Below, one piece after another: positions 44,549 through 56,667 of a stretch of DNA of 64,000 bases. The position numbers and the translations under genes are program-made. Source of the stretch: Oikopleura dioica. Taxonomy: Eukaryota > Chordata > Appendicularia > Copelata > Oikopleuridae. Location: contig OU015567.1 in NCBI GenBank assembly GCA_907165135.1, forward strand, positions 10,421,001 to 10,485,000, in the 5' to 3' direction. Below the pieces are notes generated by a model, which worked only from the letters and a program-made list of their open reading frames with translations, did no database searches and had not been told where the DNA came from. The first letter of the stretch is position 1. Each line of letters starts with the position of its first letter.

Positions 44549-47531
44549 ATGAGTGAAAAGCGCTTCAAAAGTATAATCGAGGTAACGAAGTTTATCAAAC
44601 ACGCTGATATCAGAGAAAACTACAACACCGACAGTTTTGTTCGATTCTGCGCATTCTGTAGAGACTCCTTGGGCGTCAAGCGAGATTCTGGAGCCATGAC
44701 GAAAGACCAAAGAAAAGCTGCTAATAAAAGGCAGTTCAGCACTACAATAGCTGTCCTATTGTAGAGACAATCTTTGAGCGAATCCCAAGAGGAGAGAAAT
44801 TGGAAAAGCTTCAGAACCTTCCGGGTTACCACGAGAACTCTCAGTGTTTTGCCTGCGGAAAAGATAAGCTCAACGATCAAACTGCAATTCATCTTCATTT
44901 TTCTTTTTGCGACAGTATAACTGAACTTCTCGAAGGTAAATCTTGTGTCAGATATTTGAAATATTTATTTTTAATATTAAGACCCCGAAGATTTGTTTGA
45001 CGAAGCTGAGAGCTTGGAGCAAGAAGATCATGATGTTGGGGTTGATGTGGCTGAACTGGCCGAAGAAAACTTGATGATCGATTCTCAATCCGCGAAAACC
45101 GATCCATTTCCTGCTGCAGATGATAGAAGCTCAAGCCAAAATTCAAGTGATGGAAGTCAGGGCTCGATTTATCAGCCAGATTCGAAGGAATCGATTGAAT
45201 CGTCTCACGATGAGGAGATGCACGAAACAACAATATCTTCTGTCAACGATACAATCGCCACTATTTCAGCAAGTCAGAAGGAGACAAGAATCGATGCAGA
45301 GACTCATCTCGTTAAGCAACTTCGTCTGGTCAAAAGCGTGATCTCATCCCGGCAAGTTTCATTACTCCAGAACTGATGGAAATTTGGCACTATTCTGCGC
45401 TAAATGCCCGCATCATTATGCTCAGCAGCTTCTTGCCAACTCGACTCATCTATGGTGTCACGAATGAAGAGATAAGGCTTATTGTGAACTGGTCAAATAA
45501 TCTTGGCTCAGAATTCCAACGTGACAAGCCTCTTCGCATGACGAACAAGCACGTTAAAATGGCCTTGGAGAGACGTGAGCAAGTTCTCGGCTGCGAAAAA
45601 TATGATGACGACCGAAAAGCAAAAGTAAGACGATTACGCGGAATCACTGATGAAGACAAGGAATCAATTTTGGATTATATTTACGACCACAGCGATGAAT
45701 CACCCGAAACAAAGGCATTTGAATGCAAAACGTCACTCATCATCGAAAGATCCATTGATTTGTATGAAAATCTAAAGAAAGAAAAATTCCAGATGAAGTT
45801 CGGACTTCTCTTCACGACTAATGAGAAAGTCGAGAAAGTTCAATGCACAAGAAGACTCGCGCATTCGAAATACAATGGACTGTGGGAAGAATTCAACGCT
45901 GTTCGTCTCTCAAAGGGGCAGGAAACGATCTCTTTGCATCATTTTCGGGCGCTCATACCGCCGATGATGATCGAGCCACGTCATCGGGATACCTATCAGT
46001 GTATTTGCGCTCCTTGCAGTAATCTTGGGAACCTCCTATCGAAATGTTAGCTTTTAGATAATATTTCAAATCTAACAGATTTTAAGTTTCCGACCTTTTG
46101 ATCTTACAAAAGATCGAAAAACGAAAGCTGACTCGTGAAGAAATCATTGAGATGATCTACGACTTGAAAGGCTGCAAGAACTCAATATATCAGGACCCTT
46201 ACATTGTCCCTCTTGCATGTGCGGAAGGCAAATGCGACTGCAATGATGGCGAGGGAAAAGTTTTACCTCTCCTGCGGGAGCGCTTCGAAGAGATCGACGT
46301 TCTTTTCCGCGATGAGACGCCGCAACTTGAGCGATACAACATTATGCTTATGAGAGATGTTTATAAACGCCTTCAACCAGGCTCCGAGCCGGTTCTAATC
46401 ATGAAAGATGTTCATACCCGCTTAAAGCTCAGTGATAAGGTAAAATCAACTATAATTATTATATTCTGAAAGTATTCAGCAACTTGTCGAAGATCTCAGC
46501 TCAGCATTTGATGAAAACTCCTATCATTACTCTGAGAACAGGCTTGCAAATCTTCTTTATGGACAGGTACGACGCGGTGAGAAAGAATTCGACAATACGA
46601 TTTTCTTCGAAATTGACTACAGTGGAGAGTACACCTGTCAAGGAGGAGTAAAGACGACCCAAAACGTAAGTAAAAAGCTCGAAAAAATCTTGTGCTAATA
46701 TGTTTTCAGGCAGAAATGGGAACCAAAATCGAGCTTGTTGTTCATATCGTTGTTGCTTGGGGATTCAAGATGACAGAGTCGGGTGAAAGAGAGCGAGTAA
46801 GACTAGACTCGGGACTTCTCATGGAGAAAAACAAGGAAAGAAAATTCGTCAAATCGCCCGCTGTTATCAAGACCCATCTGCTGAAGGTTTTGAATCACAT
46901 TAAAGCAACTCAGCTGATGACCATCAACGAAGATACAGTTGGCGTGCTTCTCAGCGACAACGCTGTTGAGTACAAGTCCAGATTCAGCCTAGCAGACATC
47001 GCTGATACCGACAACTGGGGCATACAAATGATGAAAGCGTTCAAAATCACCCGACATGGGAAGTCGTTTGTGGACGGTGCGGGATCGACTCTCAAACAGA
47101 AAATGCGAAAGATTGAAACAGAAGGGACTTACATTCCTTCGATTGGTTTGGAAAAGCTGATTGAAATGCTGAATGCGTCGCCATCAACTACCGAAAAAGG
47201 GACGTCTTTTCACTTTTCTATCCCTGGAATGACCCCGAAGTCCGGAATAATGTGGAATCATGAAACAGCATTTACAAAACTGATGTCGATGCCTTCAAAG
47301 AAGAAAGACGGCTCAGCCATACGACGCGGCAATCAACAAATTCGAATGGTTAAATACGTCCGAATCCCGATTACAAAACGGCATTTTGAGGACGAAGAAA
47401 TCAAGTTTCTTGTTGCAACAAATATCTGCCCAAATCTGTGCCAAGTGTGTTTCTCTGCCACTCCCGAGTTCTGTGCAAGCGTTCAAAATTACGCTCTCTC
47501 TGTGAAACGAAGTCAGTTTTTCTTCAATTGA
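44549..47531 (+). CDS. Transposase with zinc fingers and a DDE/D-type core
   Basis: Five exons: 44549-44935, 44982-46045, 46087-46439, 46480-46665, 46710-47531, with 40-46-nt GT-AG introns, about 935 residues. The N-terminus has paired cysteines (FCAFCRD, CFACGKD followed by H and C), a probable DNA-binding zinc finger; an acidic serine-rich linker follows. The catalytic part shows FFEIDYSGEY (Asp at 46615), LLSDNAVEYK (Asp at 46956) and HGKSFVDGAGS (Asp at 47073), spaced as in DDE/D transposases. The third block, HGK-x3-DG-x-G, is seen in a group of animal transposon-like proteins. Two one-base corrections are needed (near 44762, and the A run 45332-45335). Host introns in a transposon show adaptation to this genome. 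Confidence 0.8.
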
Positions 47532-47570
47532 AAGAATAAAATCACAAAGATCAAATATGAAGCTAAAGTT

Positions 47571-47870
47571 TTCTCAGTTTTGAAAATTTTAAAGTTTTGA
47601 AAGTTTTTCACTTTGAAAAATTTTCAGTTTTGAAATTTTTTCAGTTTTAAAAATTTTTCAGTTTTGAAAGTTTTTCAGTTTTGAAAGTTTTTCAGTTTTG
47701 AAAGTTTTTCAGTTTTGAAAGTTTTTCAGTTTTGAAAAATTTTCAGTTTTGAAAGTTTTTCAGCCTTGAAAGTTTCTCAGTTTTGAAAGTTTTTCAGTTA
47801 TGAAAAATTTTAATTCTTGAAATTTTTTCAATTTTGAATTTTTTTCAGTATTGAAAGTTTTTCATTTAAA
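47571..47870. repeat. 17-bp minisatellite in the right inverted repeat
   Basis: Inverse of the left array (unit TTTGAAAGTTTTTCAGT), fewer copies (about 15) and more variants. It ends in poly-A/T tracts before the outer repeat. Confidence 0.88.
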
Positions 47871-48329
47871 AAAAAAATTCTTGAAAAAAATTCTTGAAAA
47901 AAATTTTTTTTTGAAAAATTTTCATCAGCAATGGTCAACCGGGCGGTTAACCACCCGGTTGGTTTTTCTTTCGGTCAAAAATGAATGCAGCATCGAAAAA
48001 TAAGTCGATTGGTATGTATATTTGCATATATACTGTACCTTGAGAAATGAACCGCGGTTTACCACGCGGTTAACCGGGTGGTTGGCCGCGGTTAAGGGGT
48101 CCGCCAAAAGCTTGAGTCCTGAGGATTCCAATGACGTCAAAATCTCCCGAAAAATAAGTTCCCTGGGGCTATTTAGGGGAGTTTGTAATTTTTCAATCGG
48201 GCCTATGAGTCATAATTTATGCCCCTAGGCAAAAAAATATTTTTCTAGCACAACTTTTACGCTCTTTCAGATGAGCACATAAAAAGGGGGGTCATTTTTT
48301 TGCCCGAAAATTTCTTATTGAAATTCGTC
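47871..48329. repeat. Right outer inverted repeat of the DNA transposon
   Basis: Inverted copy of 43383-43860 with a few differences, mainly in runs of A, T or G. Contains the same GGTTAACC/CCGCGGTT clusters. Confidence 0.9.
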
Positions 48330-48332
48330 TTA

Positions 48333-49046
48333 GCCTGCCTCACCCGCGGGCGCTAGAAATATATGACGAATGCTTTCACGATGCGAATGGAATGTGTCTG
48401 ATGGGAGTAGCAAGAACCATCTTATCCCCAAAGGTGAGAAAATTCAACGTCTATGAAACTTGCGAATGGTATATTTTTTATTTCGTGACGTATAATTATC
48501 AACGTCAGACTACGATGTAAGTTATTAATAGCCTGTCTGGGTTTATAAAATCACACTCAGTGGCTTATTGTAATAAGCAGACATGGGGTAACGAGGCCTA
48601 TAAATATGGATACAAATTGATAGGTGTACAAGCGACGCTTGTTCAAAACGTCATAAAATATGGCTTCTGAAAAATTGTCAGAAGAGTTTATTGCTCAAAG
48701 AATATTGCCATTAAGAAATGGAAGATCTGCTCTGAACATGAGTTATCATATTTCTCCGGGAATAAGCTAGAAAAATATTTAAAACAAATTAAGACCGACT
48801 TTGACGCACGAGCAATCCAATTCCAGGGGCAGTAAGATAAATATTTTATTGTAACTGCTCATCGTTTGCGTCTTTTCTTTGCGATCGTATTTTTGGAGCA
48901 GCTAGCTGGGATCTGGAGTGATGATTTGCGTCAATGCACAGCATGAACCTTAAATCGATCTCAACAAGAGTAGAGTGGTTCAACGACGAATGTTCTTTGG
49001 GAACTAAAGGTCGTATTCGATTGATCGTTTTTGCTCGATTTCCGAA
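48333..49046. other. No gene seen between two transposons
   Basis: About 700 bp of AT-rich sequence with no convincing frame, repeat or RNA gene. Confidence 0.5.
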
Positions 49047-49198
49047 CGAAAGAGCAGGGTGGGGAAAGGTCTACGGCACGGCACGGCACGGCACTGCGGC
49101 ACGGACACGGCACGGCACGTGCCGTGCCGTGCCGCTCCATTCAGTGAATTTCAGTTTGGACACGGCACGGTGCCGCGGCACTGGGGTTAAGGTGAGGC

Positions 49199-50569
49199 GC
49201 AGCCCCGTTCCTTGATTTTTAAATTTAGGGGGCTTGACGGCCCTTCGGGCCGTTTCAGCCCCGTTCCTTGATTTTTAAATTTAAGGGGCTTGACGGCCCT
49301 TCGGGCCGTTTCAGCCCCGTTCCTTGATTTTTAAATTTAAGGGGCTTGACGGCCCTTCGGGCCGTTTCAGCCCCGTTCCTTGATTTTTAAATTTAAGGGG
49401 CTTGACGGCCCTTCGGGCCGTTTCAGCCCCGTTCCTTGATTTTTAAATTTAAGGGGCTTGACGGCCCTTCGGGCCGTTTCAGCCCCGTTCCTTGATTTTT
49501 AAATTTAAGGGCTTGACGGCCCTTCGGGCCGTTTCAGCCCCGTTCCTTGATTTTTAAATTTAAGGGCTTGACGGCCCTTCGGGCCGTTTCAGCCCCGTTC
49601 CTTGATTTTTAAATTTAAGGGGCTTGACGGCCCTTCGGGCCGTTTCAGCCCCGTTCCTTGATTTTTAAATTTAAGGGGCTTGACGGCCCTTCGGGCCGTT
49701 TCAGCCCCGTTCCTTGATTTTTAAATTTAAGGGGCTTGACGGCCCTTCGGGCCGTTTCAGCCCCGTTCCTTGATTTTTAAATTTAAGGGGCTTGACGGCC
49801 CTTCGGGCCGTTTCAGCCCCGTTCCTTGATTTTTAAATTTAAGGGGCTTGACGGCCCTTCGGGCCGTTTCAGCCCCGTTCCTTGATTTTTAAATTTAAGG
49901 GGCTTGACGGCCCTTCGGGCCGTTTCAGCCCCGTTCCTTGATTTTTAAATTTAAGGGGCTTGACGGCCCTTCGGGCCGTTTCAGCCCCGTTCCTTGATTT
50001 TTAAATTTAAGGGGCTTGACGGCCCTTCGGGCCGTTTCAGCCCCGTTCCTTGATTTTTAAATTTAAGGGGCTTGACGGCCCTTCGGGCCGTTTCAGCCCC
50101 GTTCCTTGATTTTTAAATTTAAGGGGCTTGACGGCCCTTCGGGCCGTTTCAGCCCCGTTCCTTGATTTTTAAATTTAAGGGGCTTGACGGCCCTTCGGGC
50201 CGTTTCAGCCCCGTTCCTTGATTTTTAAATTTAAGGGGCTTGACGGCCCTTCGGGCCGTTTCAGCCCCGTTCCTTGATTTTTAAATTTAAGGGGCTTGAC
50301 GGCCCTTCGGGCCGTTTCAGCCCCGTTCCTTGATTTTTAAATTTAAGGGCTTGACGGCCCTTCGGGCCGTTTCAGCCCCGTTCCTTGATTTTTAAATTTA
50401 AGGGGCTTGACGGCCCTTCGGGCCGTTTCAGCCCCGTTCCTTGATTTTTAAATTTAAGGGGCTTGACGGCCCTTCGGGCCGTTTCAGCCCCGTTCCTTGA
50501 TTTTTAAATTTAAGGGGCTTGACGGCCCTTCGGGCCGTTTCAGCCCCGTTCCTTGATTTTTAAATTTAA
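49199..50569. repeat. 56-bp minisatellite, about 24 copies
   Basis: The unit contains CCCCGTTCCTTGATTTTTAA, then TTTAAGGGGCTTG, then ACGGCCCTTCGGGCCGT. Nearly all copies are identical; three or four lose one G (55 bp). The GC part can fold into a hairpin closed by a cUUCGg-type loop, and the AT part has a TTAAATTTAA palindrome. The high identity indicates recent amplification. Spacers are not unique, so it is not a CRISPR array. Confidence 0.97.
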
Positions 50570-51407
50570 GGGTGTCCCCAACGATCGAGGCCGAGACTGT
50601 CTAACTCGGTGACTCAAATTTTTCTTGTTATTTAGGAAATTCTGATTCCGAACCTTTTTTCAGATCTTCAATATCTTATCTATTTCTCGAGATATGACTT
50701 TTTCTATGAGCGCGATAATGCATTAGCCTTCGATAGAAATGCACTGTGAAAATGGCTATTTTGAAATTCTCAATTAAGTATGGCAAATTATATATCTTCT
50801 GAAAGCTTGAAAGATTTCCTTTCTGCTGATACCATTTTCAAAAAGATCCGATGAATTTTACTTATTGTAAGAGCGCGCCAAAACTCGAAAACACCTGCTC
50901 TTTGGCGCCGGAAAAGGGGATTAACCTACTTATCGGTGCACAATCTGAGCTCATGGGAGCCTTGTTGAAGGATCGAACTATGTTCAGACTGAAATTCGGA
51001 AAAATAATCAAGCGAGAAGAGCCTTAAAATTTGGTGTAAACTTTGTTTAAATCATCATTTTATATATTGTATATTTATATATGCATTTGATATAATTATA
51101 AAAAATCTGTCAAGATTAAAGCAGAGAGAAGTGTTTAAGCAACATTATTCTTTTCGAAATTTGAGATTTGAACGAGTAGATTTCGAGAAAAACGATCTCA
51201 AAGTTCCCCGAGATTACAGAAATCGAACTTCTTTGAAGCGGCGGTAGGGGATTAACGGATCAAAATCTACAAAATCGGTCTCGATTAATGCAGAAAGAAG
51301 CGTCCATATAATAATATTCAAATAGATTTTTCATGAAGAAACTATCCGATTAGTAGAATTATTAACTCAAAGTTGATCCTGTTTCAAAAAAATCGTTGGG
51401 GACACCC
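50570..51407. mobile_element. TTAA-type MITE nested in the minisatellite
   Basis: 838 bp, ends GGGTGTCCCCAACGAT as a perfect 16-bp inverted repeat, flanked by TTAA (50566-50569 and 51408-51411). The target TTAA belongs to the minisatellite unit, so removing the MITE restores a unit. TTAA targets are used by piggyBac and Kolobok elements; no frame inside. It is younger than the array. Confidence 0.93.
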
Positions 51408-51831
51408 TTAAGGGGCTTGACAATGGCAGGGAACTCTTAGGTGATCAATTTCAGTTACTTCCCAAACCCCACCCACCCCCATTAACTGTTAAAATACAAT
51501 TTATCCAGGTTTTAATTCAAATTATGGTATTTATTCAGATTTCAAAAAAAAAAAATTTAAAATTTTTCGAAAATAATTTTTCACGAAATTTCTCGGTCGA
51601 TACCTACGTTGCAGACTAATTTATTAAATAAAATTATATTTATTTAGTTTTGAGTGTTTTTTACGAGAAAAAAAGGAAAAAACTGTGCCGTGCCGTGCTG
51701 TGCCGTGTCCCGCCACGCGTTCTTAATTTTTTTGCCGTGCCGTGCCGTCCCGCGGCACAGGAATTTTTGGTGTGCCGTGCCGTGCCGGTGCCGTTGAATT
51801 TTCTTAAGACATTCCCCACCGTGCGAAAGAG

Positions 51832-52813
51832 ATGAGTAGGATGTGACCTTGATAACTGCCCTTGAAACTTGAAGTTCAAACCCGCCAGCAGATCTCATTC
51901 ATTGAATTCCAGTGACTCGATAACTTCTTTGCCTATTCATCAAGAATAAGCGCGCTCAGCCCACTCTTCTACGAGTTTCTACGGATCAAGCCTGATCATC
52001 AAGGCGTTGCTATAGCGGAAACGCATGAACTTTTTCGATCAAGCACACAAATATTTGAACTCAATTTGTGAACTTCAGTATCGAGCGATATCTTTTTCAA
52101 GGCTGAATATATTAAACTGAAGGTCGTTCTTTAGAGTTGATAGATGTTTCCTCTTATTGTAGAAACGACGTTGATTTAAACATCCGGTTACGAGTTTGCA
52201 TAGGCGCTATTTGTCTAAAACTGAAACGTCACTGGTGACGTTGGATGTTACGATTTTAATTTACTAGAGGGCTAAATCGTGGCAGTGATTTACACCCGGC
52301 TTATAAATTGCTCTCCGAATAGGACCATAAAACCTCATCGATTGCAACACAGACTTTTGAGAGCTCTGACAATCACCAAATTTTACTGTGGCTTATTAGA
52401 TTAATTAGCGTGTGCCGGGGAAGCGATTAATCAAAGTGATTATAAACCAGTAGGTGCCTTGGATAAAAGGAAAAGCCAGCGTCGCGACAAGTGATTGTTA
52501 TTGCCACAAGAAAAACTGGTCTTCTCGTGTCAAATCCCTTTATGATTGTGCTTGAGCCAGTTGGAAGATTCTGCACAGGTTATCCGACTGTTTAATCCTT
52601 CCTGCTCTCCTGGCTTTTTTTTTACCTTTTGGTAAAAATTCTGTAGAATTCTTGCTAGCACGATATTTTACATTGACGTAAATGAGAATTTATAATCATC
52701 AAATGATACAAATTGGAGAAGAATTCGCAGAACATGGAATTTTCCAGAACGACTTTTCGCTCTGAGACCGGAACATATGCTGTAAAGATTTTTTCAACGA
52801 AGTTTCGTCGACA
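51832..52813. other. No gene seen
   Basis: Roughly 1 kb of AT-rich sequence without a convincing frame, splice pair, repeat or RNA gene. Confidence 0.5.
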
Positions 52814-53130
52814 TCAACTTCTGACAGAGGATACAAGATTTAATTCGGGATGAAGGATTCTTCCTTTTTCATTCCAGAAAACCCAGATAAACAATTTTGG
52901 AGATACTAATATAGTCCTCGTGATGAAAGAATTATTGACGTTCGCGACGAAATCCTTGAGTTCAAGAGCGACGTGTGCGTCGACGTCCTCATAAATCATG
53001 AAGAATCCAATGAGATTTTCCTCTAACGCACGACCGCAGTCCTCTGTTTGCCCTGGGAATTGATTTACCGTCTGTTCTCTTGAAAACTTTCAGACCCGAA
53101 TCTACTAGAGTGGTTTTGCGCAATAAAGGA
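52814..53130 (-). CDS. Hypothetical protein, partial and uncertain
   Basis: A frame from near 53130 reads SFIAQNHSSRFGSESFQEN, and, after a one-base change near 53080, continues FPGQTEDCGRALEENLIGFF, MIYEDVDAHVALELKDFVANV to a stop at 52814. The composition is protein-like, but no family is recognised and no introns are secure. Downstream of KIFAP3 on the same strand, so possibly an operon member. Confidence 0.35.
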
Positions 53131-53284
53131 TTCATCTGGGCCCTCAAAAGGAAAAGTACTCCAGGTGAAAGTTTTTTAATTCGATTTTATCCTTTATTTG
53201 AGCTCTAAAAAACAAGACAACATTTATGAAAGTAGAAAAATAGAAAATTTAGTTTCGAGAAAAGGCTTCGTCGGTGAATTTGAT

Positions 53285-56200
53285 TTTATCGGTAGTCGTG
53301 GGCCATCATTCCGTCATTGTACCATCCTGGATCTGCAGAGTTTTCCCTAATTGGCAAGAACGTAAGCGAAGAACTCGAAAGAAGAGCTTACCATCTCGAC
53401 TGGGGTCTAAAATCAGGATAAAAGTCCGGGGGCATTTGCTGATCTTCATCGTCCATGAAATACTCATCGTTGTCGTAAAGAAGCAGATCTGCCGGATGTC
53501 CATATTCTTCTTCTTCGTACGCTAGAGCTCCTTCTTGTGGCCCCTCAATCATTTCCAGCCATTGCGAATTATGCCACCGGAATTTTTCGAGTCTGACAGA
53601 GGGTTCCATAGGAATTACGTTTTGGTTACAGTCTCTTTTTATAAAAGGAATAAATTTATCGCCAGACCTCATAAAATTCATTCCTACAAATTTGATGCTC
53701 TGAAGGAGCAAAATCATGAAAACAATTGTTAAAATTTCAAGTCTGAAACCCGTTCCCTGACTTTTTCGCTCCATCCTTTGTCGAATTCTGAAATGATATC
53801 AAGCGTTGAGTCGCAGACAGCCCTAAAAACCTTCAATTCCATACAAATGAGAAGATACTAACCGAACTTGCGCGTTCGAATCATGCATAAGATCGACAAG
53901 ATATGCGGGCGCTGTCGTTGCCAGAAATTGGTCCCGGGTGACTTGATGAAAGGCAAGTTGGTAGAAGACATAGACGATCTGAAAGAGCGTTGATGGCGGT
54001 TAAAATATATTGAAAGAGAAGTTCTGTCGTCATCATCTGCGACAATTTTTAGCTTTCCGTCTCTAGCGCATAAATGCGCTATCCAAAATGATGCAATCAA
54101 ATTTCCGAAAAATAAAGTCGGCGACCTGTTCTCTCTTTACCTGGCAGACCATTTCGTCGTCTTCCTGTTTGGCTTTCAACAAATCTATCAGAATCTGTAC
54201 AAAGTTTTCTTTTCCTAAGAGCTTGGCGCATTGATCGTCCATTGCGGCGGTGCCAGTCAAAAGAACTGCTTCAAGTACAATATCGTCCGGAAGAGTAGTG
54301 TTCGTATCTAAAGAAGTATTATTGGAGAGACTTCCGAAGAGGGTCGGATTAGAATGGAAACCTCTTCACAAATAGCCATTATCAAATTTACTCTAAAAGG
54401 GGTGTGAGAAAAGAGCATGTGAGCCAACAAACGGTCTTACCCAGAGCATTTTTAAGCCATGTAACGAGATCGTATTCTTGAAGTACCAGGTTGTAATCGA
54501 TATTAGGCAGATTCAAGTTAGCAAGTGTTCCGATACATTCAATGGCAAAAGACTCGTCTGTTGATTGACAGTTGGACGCAATATTTCCAATATACGGCAG
54601 CATGGCTTCTTTGCAGCCCGTCTCATGAATAGACAGATTTCGGATAGCCTGAAGAAACAGTTTTAGACCTGAATAAACCGGGCAAATCTGCGAACTTATT
54701 GTCTGGGATTGTTGTCTTACTTTCAAAATTAATGCGTCTTTGGTTTTGAGCCCGCGTTTAATCAAGGACTTCAGCGTTTTTCCTTTGTTGTGTTTGAGTA
54801 ATAATTCAGCATTCGCCGGCGACAGTGCACAATTGATCAGCAAAGCTGACAGCTCCAGTGGAACCTCTCCGCGATCGTTTAGAACCTGGGTCACTAAGAG
54901 AGGAAACGCATCAGTGTATGAAAGTTGATTTCTTGGCTTTTCGTCCTTGGAGATTTGGTATAAAAGACATCTTGCGACTTGTCTTTGCGGAGTTGTTTCT
55001 ATTGCGGAAGCTAGTTTTGCTATCGGTGGTATTAGATGAGAGGCAGCAATCTGCGCCCTAAAGACTTTTAATTCCCTCCCTCTTAATTATTGCTTACAAA
55101 CCTTATCACCTTATCAAACGATAGATTCATCAATAGTCTGAGTGTTAGGTTAAGCGTGTCATTCGCTTTCGGATCACTGACAATCGGCAAAACGGCTCCC
55201 GCTACTTTTTGTTTCTTCATTTCGTCCTTGTTTTCCTTGAAAACGCTCATTCTTTGTAGCATCGAAAGAGCCAAGATCAAGACTGGCTCGGCTTGCCGGG
55301 TGATGATCACTTCCACAAGCGTTTTGATGATGCCCTTTATCCGCATTTTGAATTGGACATCTGGGTTTTCTGATAAATTCAAGAGCAAGTACAGCCCAAT
55401 CCGTAGTAATCCATCTTGCTTTCTTATTAAAGTTCGGTATCTTTTTTGTAGCTTCCTGAAGTCATCGGCGTCGCGGGACTTCTTCGTTGTGTCAAGTTCG
55501 GATTTCCATTTTTTCGCTCGTTTGAGTTCTTCTTCTATAATTGTCATACAAAGAGCCCCGATTTTGAAATGAGCAACGACTTGATGAAATTGACTGAAGT
55601 TGGAGAAGCAAAAGAAAATGTAGAGAATGTCTGAATTCGGAATGAGCGGCTTTTTGGGTGACATATATGACAAGAGACCGGATTACGGTTGGGATTTTGA
55701 AGTCGAGACTGCGATCAAAGAATTAAAACACTTTCACCTCTGTAGTCTCTATAAATAATCGAAGCGGTAATCTGAAGAGAATCGCATCAAATTAAAAATC
55801 TGTGACAGTAAAACCTCTGAGAAAACCTACACTAAAGCACCGTTTAGGTTCGTTTTAACGCAAACTAACTGTCATCCCGAATCTGAGCTAAGTTGCATTG
55901 ATTTATTCCAATCTTCTCTTAGAACTCGCGCCAAAGCGGTCAAGACCGTTTCTTTCGTCAACACTTCTTCGAGAAATTCAGGATTTCTTGTAAGTTGCAG
56001 AATCAGCTTGGCTCCGCGCTCTTTATCTTCTATCTCTTCGTACAGTAAATCGATGTAATTGTCAAGATCGTAAATATTCGCTTCTTCTGCATCAGGAGAT
56101 TCAGATAAGGACTTCGTATTGCTCGGACTATTTGATGATGTAACTGGCCTTGTTTGAAGGTAATACAGCAGCTGTTCGATTTCAGGAAGTCTGGTAGGGC

Positions 56201-56553
56201 TAACAAGAGGACATTTGGTAACGATATCCTCTGCCAATTGTCGCACATCGGTGTCCTTGGCAAGGCCTTCCAAGCGAATCACCTTGGTGCACTGACGAGG
56301 CTCAGTGGGAAACTCACGCCCGTTTGACGACAAGAGGATATTTACTTAGGATCGAGGTTCAGTGAGAGAAATAGCTTGATAAAGTGCATAAATTCTTTGA
56401 TGGGGATTTATCGGATACGGATATTGTTCACTAAGCACGAAATAAATTTTAAGAACCACTCCCTTCGTCGTAGTCTATCACAAGAGCGGTCTGAGTTGGA
56501 TGGACGTCCAAAGAGGCGTTTATTACCTCCTTTCTGATTATTCTTTCATCCAT
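53285..56553 (-). CDS. KIFAP3: Kinesin-associated protein 3 (KAP3)
   Basis: KAP3 is the armadillo-repeat, non-motor subunit of kinesin-2, acting in ciliary transport and cell polarity. Start ATG 56553, first exon with INASLDVHPTQTALVIDY. Then CTKVIRLEGLAKDTDVRQLA, DLDNYIDLLYEEIEDKERG and LARVLREDWNKS (55872-56330), armadillo segments through 55090-55670 (FCFSNFSQFHQVVAHFKIG, LRIGLYLLLNLSENP), 54388-54890 (ECIGTLANLNLPNIDYNLVL), 54070-54260 (KQEDDEMVCQV), and the C-terminal exons 53392 to about 53580 (LEKFRWHNSQWLEMIEG) and 53285-53346, ending HDYR then TAA. Block order matches the whole of vertebrate KAP3. The intron before the C-terminal exon is about 170-190 nt, longer than neighbours. Confidence 0.93.
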
Positions 56554-56667
56554 TCTGAATTTGTTTTTCTTCAAAACGCTGGTCAAAGTTTGACCGTCAA
56601 ACATAAAAACAATGAACGGTAAACCACAGAATTGTTTCTTTTTTGAATTTTATTTTGGAATGTGAGA

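Larger units (their letters stand above)
43383..48329 (+). mobile_element. Autonomous DNA transposon with long satellite-bearing inverted repeats
   Basis: 4947 bp, ends GACGAATTTCAATAAG at the left and its inverse at the right, flanked by TTA on both sides (43380-43382 and 48330-48332), a 3-bp target duplication. The inverted repeats span about 43383-44290 and about 47565-48329. The outer 450 bp are nearly identical (differences mainly in homopolymers); the inner parts are arrays of a 17-bp unit. Between them lies one spliced transposase gene (44549-47531). A 70-bp direct duplication (44321-44460) precedes it. A 3-bp TTA duplication is known in PIF/Harbinger elements, but the transposase does not look like theirs; superfamily left open. 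Confidence 0.9.
49055..51823. mobile_element. Non-autonomous hAT-type element carrying a minisatellite
   Basis: 2769 bp (including a nested MITE) with ends CAGGGTGGGGAAAGGTCT and, inverted, CACGGTGGGGAATGTCTT, flanked by the 8-bp duplication CGAAAGAG (49047-49054 and 51824-51831). Both subterminal regions consist of GGCAC/GTGCC tandem runs in inverted orientation (49075-49180 and 51680-51795). The interior holds the 56-bp minisatellite and an 838-bp TTAA-flanked MITE. No transposase. The CAGGGTGG start resembles the 13322/35227 MITE family. Confidence 0.9.

Noticed and set aside
49199-50569. CRISPR-like array
   Set aside because: Whole units are identical, with no unique spacers; the genome is animal and the array lies inside a transposon.
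53388-53774. Independent type II membrane protein starting near 53774
   Set aside because: Its hydrophobic start is intron sequence; the rest is the C-terminal exon of KIFAP3.
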